Shown here piece after piece: positions 1 to 7,092 of a stretch of 23,935 bases of DNA (position 1 is its first letter; the number at the start of each line of letters is the position of its first letter). Position numbers and translations under genes: made by a program. This DNA comes from an uncultured Marinilabiliaceae bacterium (GTDB taxonomy: Bacteria; Bacteroidota; Bacteroidia; Bacteroidales; Marinilabiliaceae), in the NCBI GenBank assembly GCA_905235955.1, contig CAJONN010000006.1, forward strand, positions 1 to 23,935. The letters are read 5' to 3'. Below the pieces are notes generated by a model that saw only the letters and a program-made list of their open reading frames with translations, was not told the DNA's origin and searched no databases.

Positions 1-150
1 GCGGCGCGGACGACTGAGAAATACAAATGGCGAATAGTGCGCCAATTTCCATACAAGGTCGGTCTTGTCAACATAGACAAGATTTTCATTGATTATTCTT
101 CTAAATGTCTGTATGCCAACAGGATAGCGGCGGCTGCTGAATGGATTCAT
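1..150 (-). CDS. AAA-ATPase-like protein (PF09820-type), N-terminal fragment cut by window edge
   Basis: Reading the minus strand from an ATG at 150 gives 50 open codons that run off the left edge. The peptide begins MNPFSSRRYPVGIQTF, continues with VYVDKTDLVWKL and reaches FLSRPRR at the edge. This is the start of the AAA-ATPase-like family (PF09820), usually followed by a PD-(D/E)XK nuclease-like domain (formerly DUF1703). In that family YPVGIQxF and YVDKT come first and RPRRFGKS supplies the Walker A region, so the ATP-binding lysine should lie just outside the window. Such genes occur in many copies in Bacteroidales genomes, and their role is unproven. A -7 box lies 22 bases upstream. The family call is from motif recognition; the C-terminal half is unseen. 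Confidence 0.85.
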   Translation of the reverse strand, partial: MNPFSSRRYPVGIQTFRRIINENLVYVDKTDLVWKLAHYSPFVFLSRPRR

Positions 151-171
151 GGCGTAAAAATTTATATCTTA

Positions 172-179
172 CAAAGATA
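172..179 (-). promoter_or_regulatory. Bacteroidota -7 promoter box (TATCTTTG, minus strand)
   Basis: The minus strand reads TATCTTTG here, an exact match to the Bacteroidota -7 consensus TAnnTTTG, 22 bases before the ATG at 150. A TTG lies about 23 bases further upstream, a little more than the usual 19-20, so the -33 part is weak. Confidence 0.55.
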
Positions 180-233
180 GTGATAAATTGATAAATGGTT
201 TTCAAGTTTCGCAAGTGAAAATCGCAGAAAATA

Positions 234-295
234 AGCCCCGAAGTGGCGAAAGAATTGCTATTGCTTTGTGTTAAGTCTTTCGCCTCTTCAGGGCT
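234..295. repeat. Long imperfect inverted repeat (20-bp arms) in the gap between minus-strand genes
   Basis: The arms 234-253 (AGCCCCGAAGTGGCGAAAGA) and 276-295 (TCTTTCGCCTCTTCAGGGCT) pair over 20 positions with two mismatches, around a 22-base loop. The hairpin lies downstream of the tlpA-like gene and upstream of the AAA-ATPase-like gene, both on the minus strand. On that strand it is followed by TTATTTT, so it could terminate the upstream operon, but there is no solid T run. The core CTTCGGGGCT recurs at 366-375, which suggests a repeat family rather than a simple terminator. Confidence 0.6.
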
Positions 296-357
296 AATGA
301 TGTGAGAAATACTTGATTAGCAGTGGTTTCGCTACGCTCTATCACCTGCCTATAATC

Positions 358-390
358 TTTTGCTCCTTCGGGGCTGCTTTATTTGCAAAA
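358..390. repeat. Nested hairpin with the same CTTCGGGGCT core
   Basis: An outer stem pairs TTTTGC (358-363) with GCAAAA (385-390). Inside it a short hairpin of the form GCTCC-TTC-GGGGC contains CTTCGGGGCT (366-375), the decamer found inverted at 234-243 and degenerate at 286-295. It lies 18 bases past the stop of the tlpA-like gene (minus strand), where a 3' end signal would be expected. Role unknown; the repeat itself is directly visible. Confidence 0.45.
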
Positions 391-407
391 CTTGAGTAAA
401 TGGTTTT

Positions 408-1526
408 TTATTCCATTTTTTTCAATTCTGAACTTACCCAAAGATCAAGCACTTTATCACTTAATCCACGAGCTATTATAGTGCCATCTGGACCGATGAG
501 CATTAGGTGTGGAATTCCGTTGACGCCATAAAGTTCGGTTGGTATGCTTTCGGCTTCGTATATTTGATTCCACGTCATGCCAAGTTGCGGTACTGCATTG
601 ATGCTGTGCTGACGCTCGTCCCAAACGGCTACGCTTACTACGTCAAATTTGTCACCCGCATATTTGTCATATACGGCACGAATGTATGGCATTGCAGCAC
701 GGCATGGCGGACACCAACTTGCCCACATATCAACAAGTATCAATTTGCCTTTGCCTACATAGTCTGATAGTTTTGCTTCTGAGCCGTCGATATTGCCATG
801 AGGTATGGCGAAGTCGACAAAGTGAGTGCCGGGCTGTGTAGCATCAAGTGCTTCGTAGCGTTTGGTGATGCCTTTTATTGGTCCGAAGGTGGCAATGTAT
901 TCGCCAGCTTGGGCTAATTCTTGCTTATAAGCATCTGGTGTCATGCCATCGCTATAGGCTATGTTTTGCCAAAATACGAAGCGCCCAAGTGCATTGTTGG
1001 TGTTGTCTTTGAGTATGGCGTGTGCTATATCCAATACGTTGTTGTTGTATTGGCTAAATATTGTGGCAAATTTTTCATTTCGGTCATCGTCAGATAGGGT
1101 AGAGTCTTGTGCTACCTCTTCGTAGAGGTTTTGTGCTACTTTTTCTACTGAGTCAACGGCTGTTTGGCATGCTACAAGGGCATCGTTGAGTGGAGTGTTT
1201 GTGGCATTTTTCTTTTCGATATCGATAATGATAGTGCCTTTTTCCAAGATGAAGTTGGCATATAATTTTGTTTTGTATCCAACTTCAAATCGGCGTACTT
1301 CAGAGCCTTCGATGTTGCCACTAATAGACACTTTGTTGTTCACAACCAAAGCTGAATCAGTATAAACTCTGTCGCGAGTGCCAGCTTCGTAGGTACAAAT
1401 GTAAGCCCAAGTGCTATCTGCCAATTCTATGTCGGCAGGTACTTCACACACAATCTGATAGCTGTTGCCATTGTTGCAGGCTGCAAGGGCTATAAGTGAT
1501 AATGCAAATAGATGTTTTAGTTTCAT
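408..1526 (-). CDS. TlpA-like thioredoxin-fold lipoprotein with N-terminal DUF4369-type region
   Basis: A 372-residue predicted lipoprotein and likely periplasmic thiol-disulfide oxidoreductase. The N-terminus has a short hydrophobic signal ending in the lipobox LAAC (residues 14-17, lipidated Cys17). Residues about 20-110 look like the beta-rich DUF4369 domain that Bacteroidota place before TlpA/AhpC-TSA domains. A helical linker follows, then the thioredoxin fold from about 232 to the end with the active site WCPPC (271-275) and the cis-proline in GIPH (Pro339). Both active-site cysteines are present. It is the last gene of a minus-strand operon, 16 bases after kdsA. Such proteins are linked to periplasmic redox homeostasis or cytochrome maturation; no cytochrome genes are nearby, so the substrate is unknown. 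Confidence 0.9.
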   Translation of the reverse strand: MKLKHLFALSLIALAACNNGNSYQIVCEVPADIELADSTWAYICTYEAGTRDRVYTDSALVVNNKVSISGNIEGSEVRRFEVGYKTKLYANFILEKGTIIIDIEKKNATNTPLNDALVACQTAVDSVEKVAQNLYEEVAQDSTLSDDDRNEKFATIFSQYNNNVLDIAHAILKDNTNNALGRFVFWQNIAYSDGMTPDAYKQELAQAGEYIATFGPIKGITKRYEALDATQPGTHFVDFAIPHGNIDGSEAKLSDYVGKGKLILVDMWASWCPPCRAAMPYIRAVYDKYAGDKFDVVSVAVWDERQHSINAVPQLGMTWNQIYEAESIPTELYGVNGIPHLMLIGPDGTIIARGLSDKVLDLWVSSELKKME

Positions 1527-1542
1527 AGTATTTGATGAATTA

Positions 1543-2358
1543 TCAAAATTTATTTATTGTTTGTTTTATAGCTACTAAATGTTCCATAAGTTGCTCAAAT
1601 AGAGCTAAGTCGAGCATATTTGCTCCGTCAGACTTGGCATTTTTGGGGTCGAAATGGGTTTCGAGGAATAGTCCGTCGACACCAACAGCTACGCCTGCAC
1701 GTGCCACTGTTTCGATGAGTGCTGGTTTGCCACCTGTTACGCCTGACGCCTGATTGGGTTGCTGCAGTGAGTGGGTGATGTCGAGCACTACAGGGGCTTG
1801 TTGTTGCATGACTGGTATGCCACGATAGTCGATGACAAGGTCGTAGTAGCCAAACATAGTGCCTCGGTCGGTGATGATGACTTTGTCGTTGCCTGAGTCG
1901 CGCACTTTGCGCACTGCGTGTTCCATTGATTCTGGTGCAAGAAATTGCCCTTTTTTGATGTTGACTACTTTGCCTGTTTGGGCGGCTGCCACAAGAATGT
2001 CGGTTTGCCTACATAGGAAGGCTGGCACTTGAAGTACGTCGACATATTCGGCAGCCATAGCAGCTTCGGCAGCTGAGTGGAAGTCGGTAACTGTAGGAAT
2101 GCCAAATGTTTGGCTCACTTTGCGCAATATTTTGAGTGCTTTTTCATCGCCAATGCCACTAAATGAGTCGATGCGTGAGCGGTTGGCTTTGCGATATGAA
2201 CCTTTGAAAACAAAGGGTATTTTGAGGCGATCGGTTACTTTTGTGAGGTGTTCGGCTATGCGCATAGCCATTTCTTCTCCTTCTATAACACAAGGGCCTG
2301 CAAATACGAAGAAGTTGCCACTATCGGTGTGTCTTATTTGCGGAATTTGTTCTATCAT
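1543..2358 (-). CDS. kdsA: 3-deoxy-8-phosphooctulonate synthase (KDO-8-P synthase)
   Basis: Condenses phosphoenolpyruvate with arabinose 5-phosphate to give KDO 8-phosphate, the first committed step toward the KDO of lipopolysaccharide, in the cytoplasm. The 271-residue length fits a single TIM barrel. Visible family motifs are AGPCVIE (20-26), KGSYRKANRS (52-61), NIKKGQFLAP (133-142), DITHSLQQP (193-201) and FLETHFDP (231-238). Cys23, His196, Glu233 and Asp244 correspond to the metal ligands of the Aquifex enzyme (Cys11, His185, Glu222, Asp233), so this should be the metal-dependent class; the E. coli type has Asn at the Cys position. It is 23 bases downstream of rarA and 16 bases upstream of the lipoprotein gene, consistent with one transcript. 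Confidence 0.97.
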   Translation of the reverse strand: MIEQIPQIRHTDSGNFFVFAGPCVIEGEEMAMRIAEHLTKVTDRLKIPFVFKGSYRKANRSRIDSFSGIGDEKALKILRKVSQTFGIPTVTDFHSAAEAAMAAEYVDVLQVPAFLCRQTDILVAAAQTGKVVNIKKGQFLAPESMEHAVRKVRDSGNDKVIITDRGTMFGYYDLVIDYRGIPVMQQQAPVVLDITHSLQQPNQASGVTGGKPALIETVARAGVAVGVDGLFLETHFDPKNAKSDGANMLDLALFEQLMEHLVAIKQTINKF

Positions 2359-2381
2359 AGTTTTTTTCTTGTTATTTCTTG

Positions 2382-3653
2382 TTATTTTTTATAATCGCCC
2401 CATCTACTACGTTGCAATTCGTTGCTGCGTTGTTCGGCTGGATTTTCTTGTGAAACGTAAAAACGCTTATGAGCTATTTCGTCGGGCAGATATTGTTGTA
2501 CAACAAAGTGCCCCGGATAGTTGTGAGCATACATATAGTCGCGTCCATAGTTGAGTTTCTCCATAAGCTTTGTAGGAGCGTTGCGCAGGTGTATTGGCAC
2601 AGGCAAGTTGCCTGTTTGCTTTACAAAGTCGAGGGCTTCATTGATGGCGTTGTAGGCTGAGTTGCTTTTGGGCGATGTAGCCAAATAAATTGCTGCTTCA
2701 GAGAGTATTATGCGACCTTCAGGCCAACCTACTTTGTTTACTGCGTCAAAAGCCTGATTGGCCATAAGTAGTGCATTGGGGTTGGCTAAGCCTATATCTT
2801 CAGCAGCTGAGATGACGAGCCGGCGAGCAATGAATTTAGGGTCTTCGCCGCCCTCTATCATGCGTGCCAACCAATATACTGCAGCATCGGGGTCAGAGCC
2901 ACGTATCGATTTGATGAATGCTGAGATGATGTCGTAGTGCATCTCGCCATTTTTGTCGTACATAGCTGGGCTTTGTTGCAAGTTGTCGATAACATGTTTG
3001 TCGTCTATTATCACTACGCTTTGTTCGGCTTGAGCATTTACTACTAACTCAATGATATTGAGTAGTTTGCGAGCATCGCCACCTGAGTAGCGTACCAAGG
3101 CAGCCTCTTCGGTGAGTTGTATGTTGAGTTTGCTTAGTATTTCGTCAGTTTGTATTACATGCTGCGTAAGTGCAATAAGGTCAGCATGTTCGAGAGGTTT
3201 GAGTACATATACTTGGCAACGTGAGAGCAGTGGTGATATGACTTCAAACGATGGATTTTCGGTAGTTGCGCCTACAAGAGTTACAACGCCCTCTTCAACG
3301 GCTGCCAAGAGGCTATCTTGCTGTGCCTTTGAGAAACGGTGAATTTCGTCGATGAAAAGTATGGGCGACTCAGGGTTGAAAAATCGTCCACTTTTAGCTT
3401 TGTCAATCACTTCGCGCACCTCTTTTACGCCTGAGCTAATGGCTGAAAGTTGGTAGAATGGGCGGTTGAGTTGCTTAGATATTATCTTGGCAAGTGTTGT
3501 TTTGCCCACACCCGGTGGTCCCCACAATATGATAGATGCCAATCGACCGTTGTCAATCATATTGCGCAGTATAGCTCCTTCGCCTATCAAGTGTCGCTGA
3601 CCTACATATTCGGCAAGCGACTGAGGTCGCATTCGTTCTGCTAATGGTTCCAA
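2382..3653 (-). CDS. rarA: Replication-associated recombination protein A (RarA/MgsA) AAA+ ATPase
   Basis: An AAA+ clamp-loader-like ATPase acting at stalled or gapped replication forks. The 423 residues show Walker A GPPGVGKT (45-52), Walker B ILFIDEIH (98-105), the sensor region GATTENPSFEV (128-138) and a candidate arginine finger in SRC (Arg145), followed by the helical C-terminal domain of the MgsA family. The start is chosen as TTG at 3653: the peptide then begins MEPLAERMRP, matching the conserved family N-terminus, while the first ATG (3632) would delete PLAER, and an in-frame TAA lies just upstream with no ATG between. It follows the SUI1 gene across a gap holding a heptamer repeat. 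The family call is very safe; the TTG start is inference. Confidence 0.96.
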   Translation of the reverse strand: MEPLAERMRPQSLAEYVGQRHLIGEGAILRNMIDNGRLASIILWGPPGVGKTTLAKIISKQLNRPFYQLSAISSGVKEVREVIDKAKSGRFFNPESPILFIDEIHRFSKAQQDSLLAAVEEGVVTLVGATTENPSFEVISPLLSRCQVYVLKPLEHADLIALTQHVIQTDEILSKLNIQLTEEAALVRYSGGDARKLLNIIELVVNAQAEQSVVIIDDKHVIDNLQQSPAMYDKNGEMHYDIISAFIKSIRGSDPDAAVYWLARMIEGGEDPKFIARRLVISAAEDIGLANPNALLMANQAFDAVNKVGWPEGRIILSEAAIYLATSPKSNSAYNAINEALDFVKQTGNLPVPIHLRNAPTKLMEKLNYGRDYMYAHNYPGHFVVQQYLPDEIAHKRFYVSQENPAEQRSNELQRSRWGDYKK

Positions 3654-3667
3654 GTTGTTTTGTTGAG

Positions 3668-3695
3668 TTTTAAGTTATAAGTTTTAAGTTATAAG
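3668..3695. repeat. Tandem heptamer-type repeat between the SUI1 gene and rarA
   Basis: The 14-base unit TTTTAAGTTATAAG occurs twice head to tail (3668-3681 and 3682-3695). On the transcribed minus strand it reads as alternating heptamers ACTTATA and ACTTAAA, degrading at both ends. It fills most of the 47-base gap between the SUI1 stop and the rarA start, so it is probably transcribed. Confidence 0.8.
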
Positions 3696-3700
3696 TTATT

Positions 3701-4051
3701 TTAAGCTCCTACTTTTTTTGCTTTATATCCTTTTTGTACGAGAATGGCAAGCACTTTTTCTCTGAAATCGCCTTGTACTAATATCTCGCCATCTTTGACA
3801 GTGCCACCAACTCCACATGCTGCTTTGAGTGTTTTGCCAAGTTCTTTGAGGTCGTCGGTAGTGCCAATAAAGCCAGTTATGAGCGTTACAGCTTTGCCTG
3901 CTCGTTGCTTTTTGTCGAGTTGCACTTTGAGGTTTTGTTGTTGCGGTGGCAAGGTGACTTCTTCTTCAGCATTTGAAGTGTCGTAGCTGAAATCAGATGC
4001 TGTTGAATAGACTATGCCATCGCGTTTGTGCCAATTATCTTTATTTGCCAT
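3701..4051 (-). CDS. SUI1/YciH-family translation initiation factor
   Basis: Bacterial homologue of eukaryotic eIF1/SUI1; in E. coli the relative YciH influences start-codon selection. The protein is 116 residues from the ATG at 4051 (MANKDNWHKRDG). An upstream in-frame ATG at 4093 would add 14 residues but lies beyond the -7 box at 4077-4084, so the inner start is preferred. The C-terminal 75 residues are the SUI1 domain, with VQLDKKQRAGKAVT, the LITGF strand, LKELGKTLKAACGVGGTVKDG and the final VQKGYKAKK. The N-terminal 40 residues are polar and acidic, as in YciH proteins. It is the first gene of the minus-strand operon leading into rarA, kdsA and the TlpA-like gene. Confidence 0.93.
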   Translation of the reverse strand: MANKDNWHKRDGIVYSTASDFSYDTSNAEEEVTLPPQQQNLKVQLDKKQRAGKAVTLITGFIGTTDDLKELGKTLKAACGVGGTVKDGEILVQGDFREKVLAILVQKGYKAKKVGA

Positions 4052-4076
4052 AATTGTTTCTTTCTGAAAATATGTG

Positions 4077-4084
4077 CAAATGTA
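4077..4084 (-). promoter_or_regulatory. Promoter -7 box for the SUI1-rarA-kdsA-tlpA operon
   Basis: The minus strand reads TACATTTG, matching TAnnTTTG, 25 bases before the ATG at 4051. No good TTTG lies at -33. It is the best candidate promoter for the four-gene minus-strand operon and argues against the longer ORF start at 4093. Confidence 0.5.
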
Positions 4085-4154
4085 ATCAAGCAATGGGATA
4101 TAAATACAGAAAGTTGTATATGTTTTTTTGTTTTATGCCACCACAAAATAGGTT

Positions 4155-4186
4155 TTTGCATTTTTGCAATATAAATAGTATCTTTG
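4155..4186 (+). promoter_or_regulatory. Canonical Bacteroidota promoter for the M23 peptidase operon
   Basis: TTTG (4155-4158), a 20-base spacer and TATCTTTG (4179-4186) match the Bacteroidota sigma-ABfr promoter pattern (TTTG, 19-20 bases, TAnnTTTG). Transcription should start near 4193, leaving a leader of about 58 bases before the ATG at 4251. It is divergent from the operon promoter at 4077-4084. Confidence 0.75.
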
Positions 4187-4250
4187 CAATTCGTTAAGAA
4201 GTGAACTTTTTCTGAATTTGTTTTTTATTTTTATTGTTAAAGGGCATATT

Positions 4251-5225
4251 ATGGCAAAAGGACATTATAAATATAATCCAGATACTCTCAGCTACGATGA
4301 GGTGCAACATGGTGTAAAATATTATGTTTCACGTTTTTTCGTTCATATTTCAGTAGGTACAGTGTTGGGAGTTCTCTTCTTTTTTGTCTACGTATATATA
4401 TTTGACAGTCCGGAAGAGAAAAAGCTAAAACGCGACAATCATGAACTCTTGGTACAATATGAGTTGATGAACAAAAAGTTGGATCAGATAGAAGAAGTGC
4501 TTGAAGATGTACACATGCGCGATGAAAACATATATCGTGTAATCTATGAAGCTGATTCGATACCTCAATCGGTGCGCAAAGCAGGTTTTGGTGGTGTCAA
4601 TCGCTATGAGCAACTTGAGGATATGACCAATTCAGAGCTTGTGATAGAAACAGCGCGTAGGCTCGATCAAGTATCGAAAGAGCTATATGTGCAGAGCGTT
4701 TCGTTTGACGAAATAATAAACCTTGTGAAGCAAAACACTGAAATGACAAAATGTGTGCCAGCCATAATGCCAATTAGCAATAAAGACCTTTCACGCACGG
4801 CATCGGGGTGGGGATGGCGCATACATCCGATATATAAGATAAAGAAATTTCATGAAGGCATGGACTTCGCGGCACATGCAGGTACAGAGATAGTAGCCAC
4901 TGGTGATGGTGTTGTAACATCAGTAGAAACATCGTATAGCGGCTATGGTAAGCATGTAAAAATAGACCATGGTTTTGGTTACGGCACACTCTATGGTCAC
5001 ATGAGTGCTTTCAACGTGAAGGTTGGGCAACATGTAAAGCGTGGCGACGTGATAGGCTATGTGGGGTCAACTGGTACATCGACAGCGCCACATGTGCATT
5101 ACGAAGTGATATTAAAAGGCAAAAAAGTCAATCCGCAGTTCTATTACTTCCAAGAAGGATTGTCGGCTGAGGAGTATGACCGTATGATAGAGATATCGAC
5201 CAACACCAACAAAACATTTGACTAA
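4251..5225 (+). CDS. Membrane-anchored M23 family metallopeptidase (LytM-type)
   Basis: Predicted peptidoglycan endopeptidase or LytM regulator, 324 residues. The ATG at 4251 (MAKGHYKYNP) is preferred over an in-frame TTG at 4218. One membrane segment spans about 29-51, so most of the protein is periplasmic. A coiled coil (about 54-85) follows, then a helical linker and the M23 domain (about 178-300). Zinc and catalytic residues are all visible: HEGMD (His201, Asp205), LYGH (His250) and HVH (His281, His283). Because the motif is complete the domain is probably active, unlike degenerate LytM factors. It lies 18 bases before an FtsB/DivIC-like gene, which suggests a role in wall turnover during division. 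M23 family certain; division role inferred. Confidence 0.95.
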   Translation: MAKGHYKYNPDTLSYDEVQHGVKYYVSRFFVHISVGTVLGVLFFFVYVYIFDSPEEKKLKRDNHELLVQYELMNKKLDQIEEVLEDVHMRDENIYRVIYEADSIPQSVRKAGFGGVNRYEQLEDMTNSELVIETARRLDQVSKELYVQSVSFDEIINLVKQNTEMTKCVPAIMPISNKDLSRTASGWGWRIHPIYKIKKFHEGMDFAAHAGTEIVATGDGVVTSVETSYSGYGKHVKIDHGFGYGTLYGHMSAFNVKVGQHVKRGDVIGYVGSTGTSTAPHVHYEVILKGKKVNPQFYYFQEGLSAEEYDRMIEISTNTNKTFD

Positions 5226-5243
5226 ACGCAGTATACGTTTTTT

Positions 5244-5549
5244 ATGGACGTCAATAACATCAAAAATACACTTAAGCCACTTGGTACCAATAAATATGTA
5301 ATATCGGTGCTAATATTTTTAATGTGGCTATTGTTTTTTGATGCCAACAGTTTAGTAGAGCGTTATAAGTTGAGCAGAGAAGTTGTGCGTATGGAGGTTG
5401 AAAAAGAGCGCCTAACAGAGCAAATAGTTCAGACCGAACGTAAGATGAACGAGCTAAAGAGCGACCGCGATCAGCTTGAAAAATTTGCACGCGAAGAGTA
5501 TCTGATGAAGCGCAACGATGAAGTAATCTTTATAATAAAAGATAAATAA
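5244..5549 (+). CDS. FtsB/DivIC-like septum formation initiator
   Basis: A 101-residue bitopic membrane protein of the FtsB/DivIC type, expected to bridge early and late divisome proteins. A short cytoplasmic N-terminus precedes one membrane helix (about residues 18-33). A charged coiled coil (about 36-78) and the short conserved tail FAREEYLMKRNDEVIF follow, which is the typical FtsB/DivIC ending. Length and architecture match the family. It lies 18 bases after the M23 gene and 27 bases before a small membrane protein gene, so it should be cotranscribed with both. Family assignment is strong; the exact partner set in this organism is not visible. Confidence 0.9.
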   Translation: MDVNNIKNTLKPLGTNKYVISVLIFLMWLLFFDANSLVERYKLSREVVRMEVEKERLTEQIVQTERKMNELKSDRDQLEKFAREEYLMKRNDEVIFIIKDK

Positions 5550-5576
5550 CATAGAGAGTCTATATTAGTAGAAAAA

Positions 5577-5891
5577 ATGGGAAAAGGCGTATATGGCTTG
5601 CAAAATGTAGCTATGGCAATAGCTTTAGTTGGCGTTATAGCTCATGTTTTGGAATTTTCGTATGGTTGGGCAATATTGGCAGTAGCCGCATTTATGCTCT
5701 TCTTAGTTAGGCTCTATATACGTGCTCGCACTACTGATAAAAATGCAATGCGCCTGCTCAGCATCTTGATGTTTGGTGCTGTTTTGCTTATGGGGGCAGC
5801 ATATCTCATTTACTCAGGTAGGCACTATTGGGTACTTCCGATACTCATCGATGCTCTTGTTGAGCTATATGTAAGTTTTCGTTTAAAATAA
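5577..5891 (+). CDS. Small polytopic membrane protein, unknown function
   Basis: A 104-residue protein I do not recognise beyond its topology. Four hydrophobic stretches are visible: about 10-26, 30-47, 59-79 and 83-101, with basic loops (RLYIRARTTDKNAMR) between the second and third. There is no signal peptide cleavage site or catalytic motif. It sits between the FtsB/DivIC-like gene and the metallophosphoesterase gene with gaps of 27 and 7 bases, so it is part of the same operon and may serve the envelope. Codon use resembles its neighbours, with frequent ATA for isoleucine. Confidence 0.8.
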   Translation: MGKGVYGLQNVAMAIALVGVIAHVLEFSYGWAILAVAAFMLFLVRLYIRARTTDKNAMRLLSILMFGAVLLMGAAYLIYSGRHYWVLPILIDALVELYVSFRLK

Positions 5892-5898
5892 GAGTACA

Positions 5899-7020
5899 AT
5901 GAACTTTGTAGTATTCTTTGTCATATTTGCACTCTATGTGGGTGGATGCGTTTTTGTTGCTCTCCGCATGTCGAAGTGCATACCCAGCAAGGTGGGGCGC
6001 ATAGCCTTTCGGAGCGTAGTAGCTCTGATGTCGGTAATGTTTTTTATACACCGAGCCATATCTGACATAGTGCCAGAATGGTTGGTCAGATTGCTCTACA
6101 TAGCAAGTACAATGTGGCTTGTTATTGTAATGTATTTAGTAATAGTGCTACTTGTTTTTGCTCTTGCACGTGGCATAGCACGTTGGCGTAAAGGCGAGAT
6201 AGAACCACTCAATATGCGTTCGTTTTGGAACTCATGGCTCATCATAGGCATAATTCTTTTTTGTGGAATAATGAACGCCTATTCACCCAAACTAACACAC
6301 TATACGCTTCATTCTGACAATGTTGAGAGTGGCGATACCTTGCGTATAGCACTTGTATCAGACTTGCACATGGGCTATGCCGTGAGAGGTGGCGATATAG
6401 AACGACTGGTAGCAATGATCAATGCACAAAATGCCGACTTCTGTCTTATTGCAGGCGACCTTTTTGATGGCGATGTAAGACCAGTTGTAAATGGAAACTT
6501 GGGCGCTGCTCTGAAACAACTCAAAACACATAGAGGTACATTTGCAGTGCTGGGCAATCATGAATATCTTGGCAATGCTGATATAGCTGAAGAATATATC
6601 AAAGGATTGGGCATCAATGTATTGCGCGATTCGGCAGTAGCAGTGTCAACAACATCGTTTGATATGAAACCATACGTTTGGTTTATTGGGCGCGATGACT
6701 ATAGTCAGCAACGCAACAATTACAAAAGCATTGATGAACTCAACTGCGACACTTGCCAACTCAAAATAGTGATAGACCATCAGCCCGCACGCTTTAGCGA
6801 CAGCCAACGGATAGGAGCCGACTTGCATGTTTCTGGGCATACACACGCTGGGCAAGTGTGGCCAATGCGCATCTTTACCAAGATGATATACGAACTCGAC
6901 TATGGCTACTTGCGTAAAGGTAGTACAGATTTTATTGTTACATCGGGTTTTGGAACTTGGGGACCACGTTTCCGCACAGGAAACGCCCCCGAGGTTGTAG
7001 TGATAGACATTACAAAATAA
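5899..7020 (+). CDS. Membrane-anchored metallophosphoesterase (YkuE/YaeI type)
   Basis: A 373-residue calcineurin-like phosphoesterase behind an N-terminal membrane domain. Hydrophobic segments lie at about 1-22, 38-52, 65-92 and 110-127. The catalytic domain follows with VSDLHMG (Asp155, His157), GDLFDGD (Asp187), GNHEY (Asn220, His221), VIDHQP (His294) and GHTHAGQ (His314, His316), a complete dinuclear metal site. Relatives such as E. coli YaeI and Bacillus YkuE are membrane-associated; UDP-sugar or lipid-linked phosphate substrates have been suggested, but the substrate here is unknown. It ends with GTWGPRFRTGNAPEVVVI, typical of this subfamily. The start is 7 bases after the preceding gene. 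Confidence 0.93.
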   Translation: MNFVVFFVIFALYVGGCVFVALRMSKCIPSKVGRIAFRSVVALMSVMFFIHRAISDIVPEWLVRLLYIASTMWLVIVMYLVIVLLVFALARGIARWRKGEIEPLNMRSFWNSWLIIGIILFCGIMNAYSPKLTHYTLHSDNVESGDTLRIALVSDLHMGYAVRGGDIERLVAMINAQNADFCLIAGDLFDGDVRPVVNGNLGAALKQLKTHRGTFAVLGNHEYLGNADIAEEYIKGLGINVLRDSAVAVSTTSFDMKPYVWFIGRDDYSQQRNNYKSIDELNCDTCQLKIVIDHQPARFSDSQRIGADLHVSGHTHAGQVWPMRIFTKMIYELDYGYLRKGSTDFIVTSGFGTWGPRFRTGNAPEVVVIDITK

Positions 7021-7031
7021 AAATAGAGGCA

Positions 7032-7058
7032 TTTTCTTTTTTTTTCTGAAAAAGAAAA
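7032..7058 (+). terminator. A/T-only hairpin after the metallophosphoesterase gene
   Basis: TTTTCTTTTT (7032-7041) can pair with AAAAAGAAAA (7049-7058), a 10-bp stem with a single G-C pair 12 bases after the stop codon. It is too weak and lacks a proper T tail to be called a firm terminator. The helicase gene starts 35 bases later. Confidence 0.3.
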
Positions 7059-7092
7059 ATATATTGCAAAAAAAAGGATAAAATAGCAAAAT

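Noticed and set aside
4218..4250. Longer start for the M23 peptidase at a TTG
   Set aside because: It would add a short run of hydrophobic residues before MAKGHYKYNP with no family support; the ATG at 4251 follows a canonical promoter and gives a normal N-terminus.
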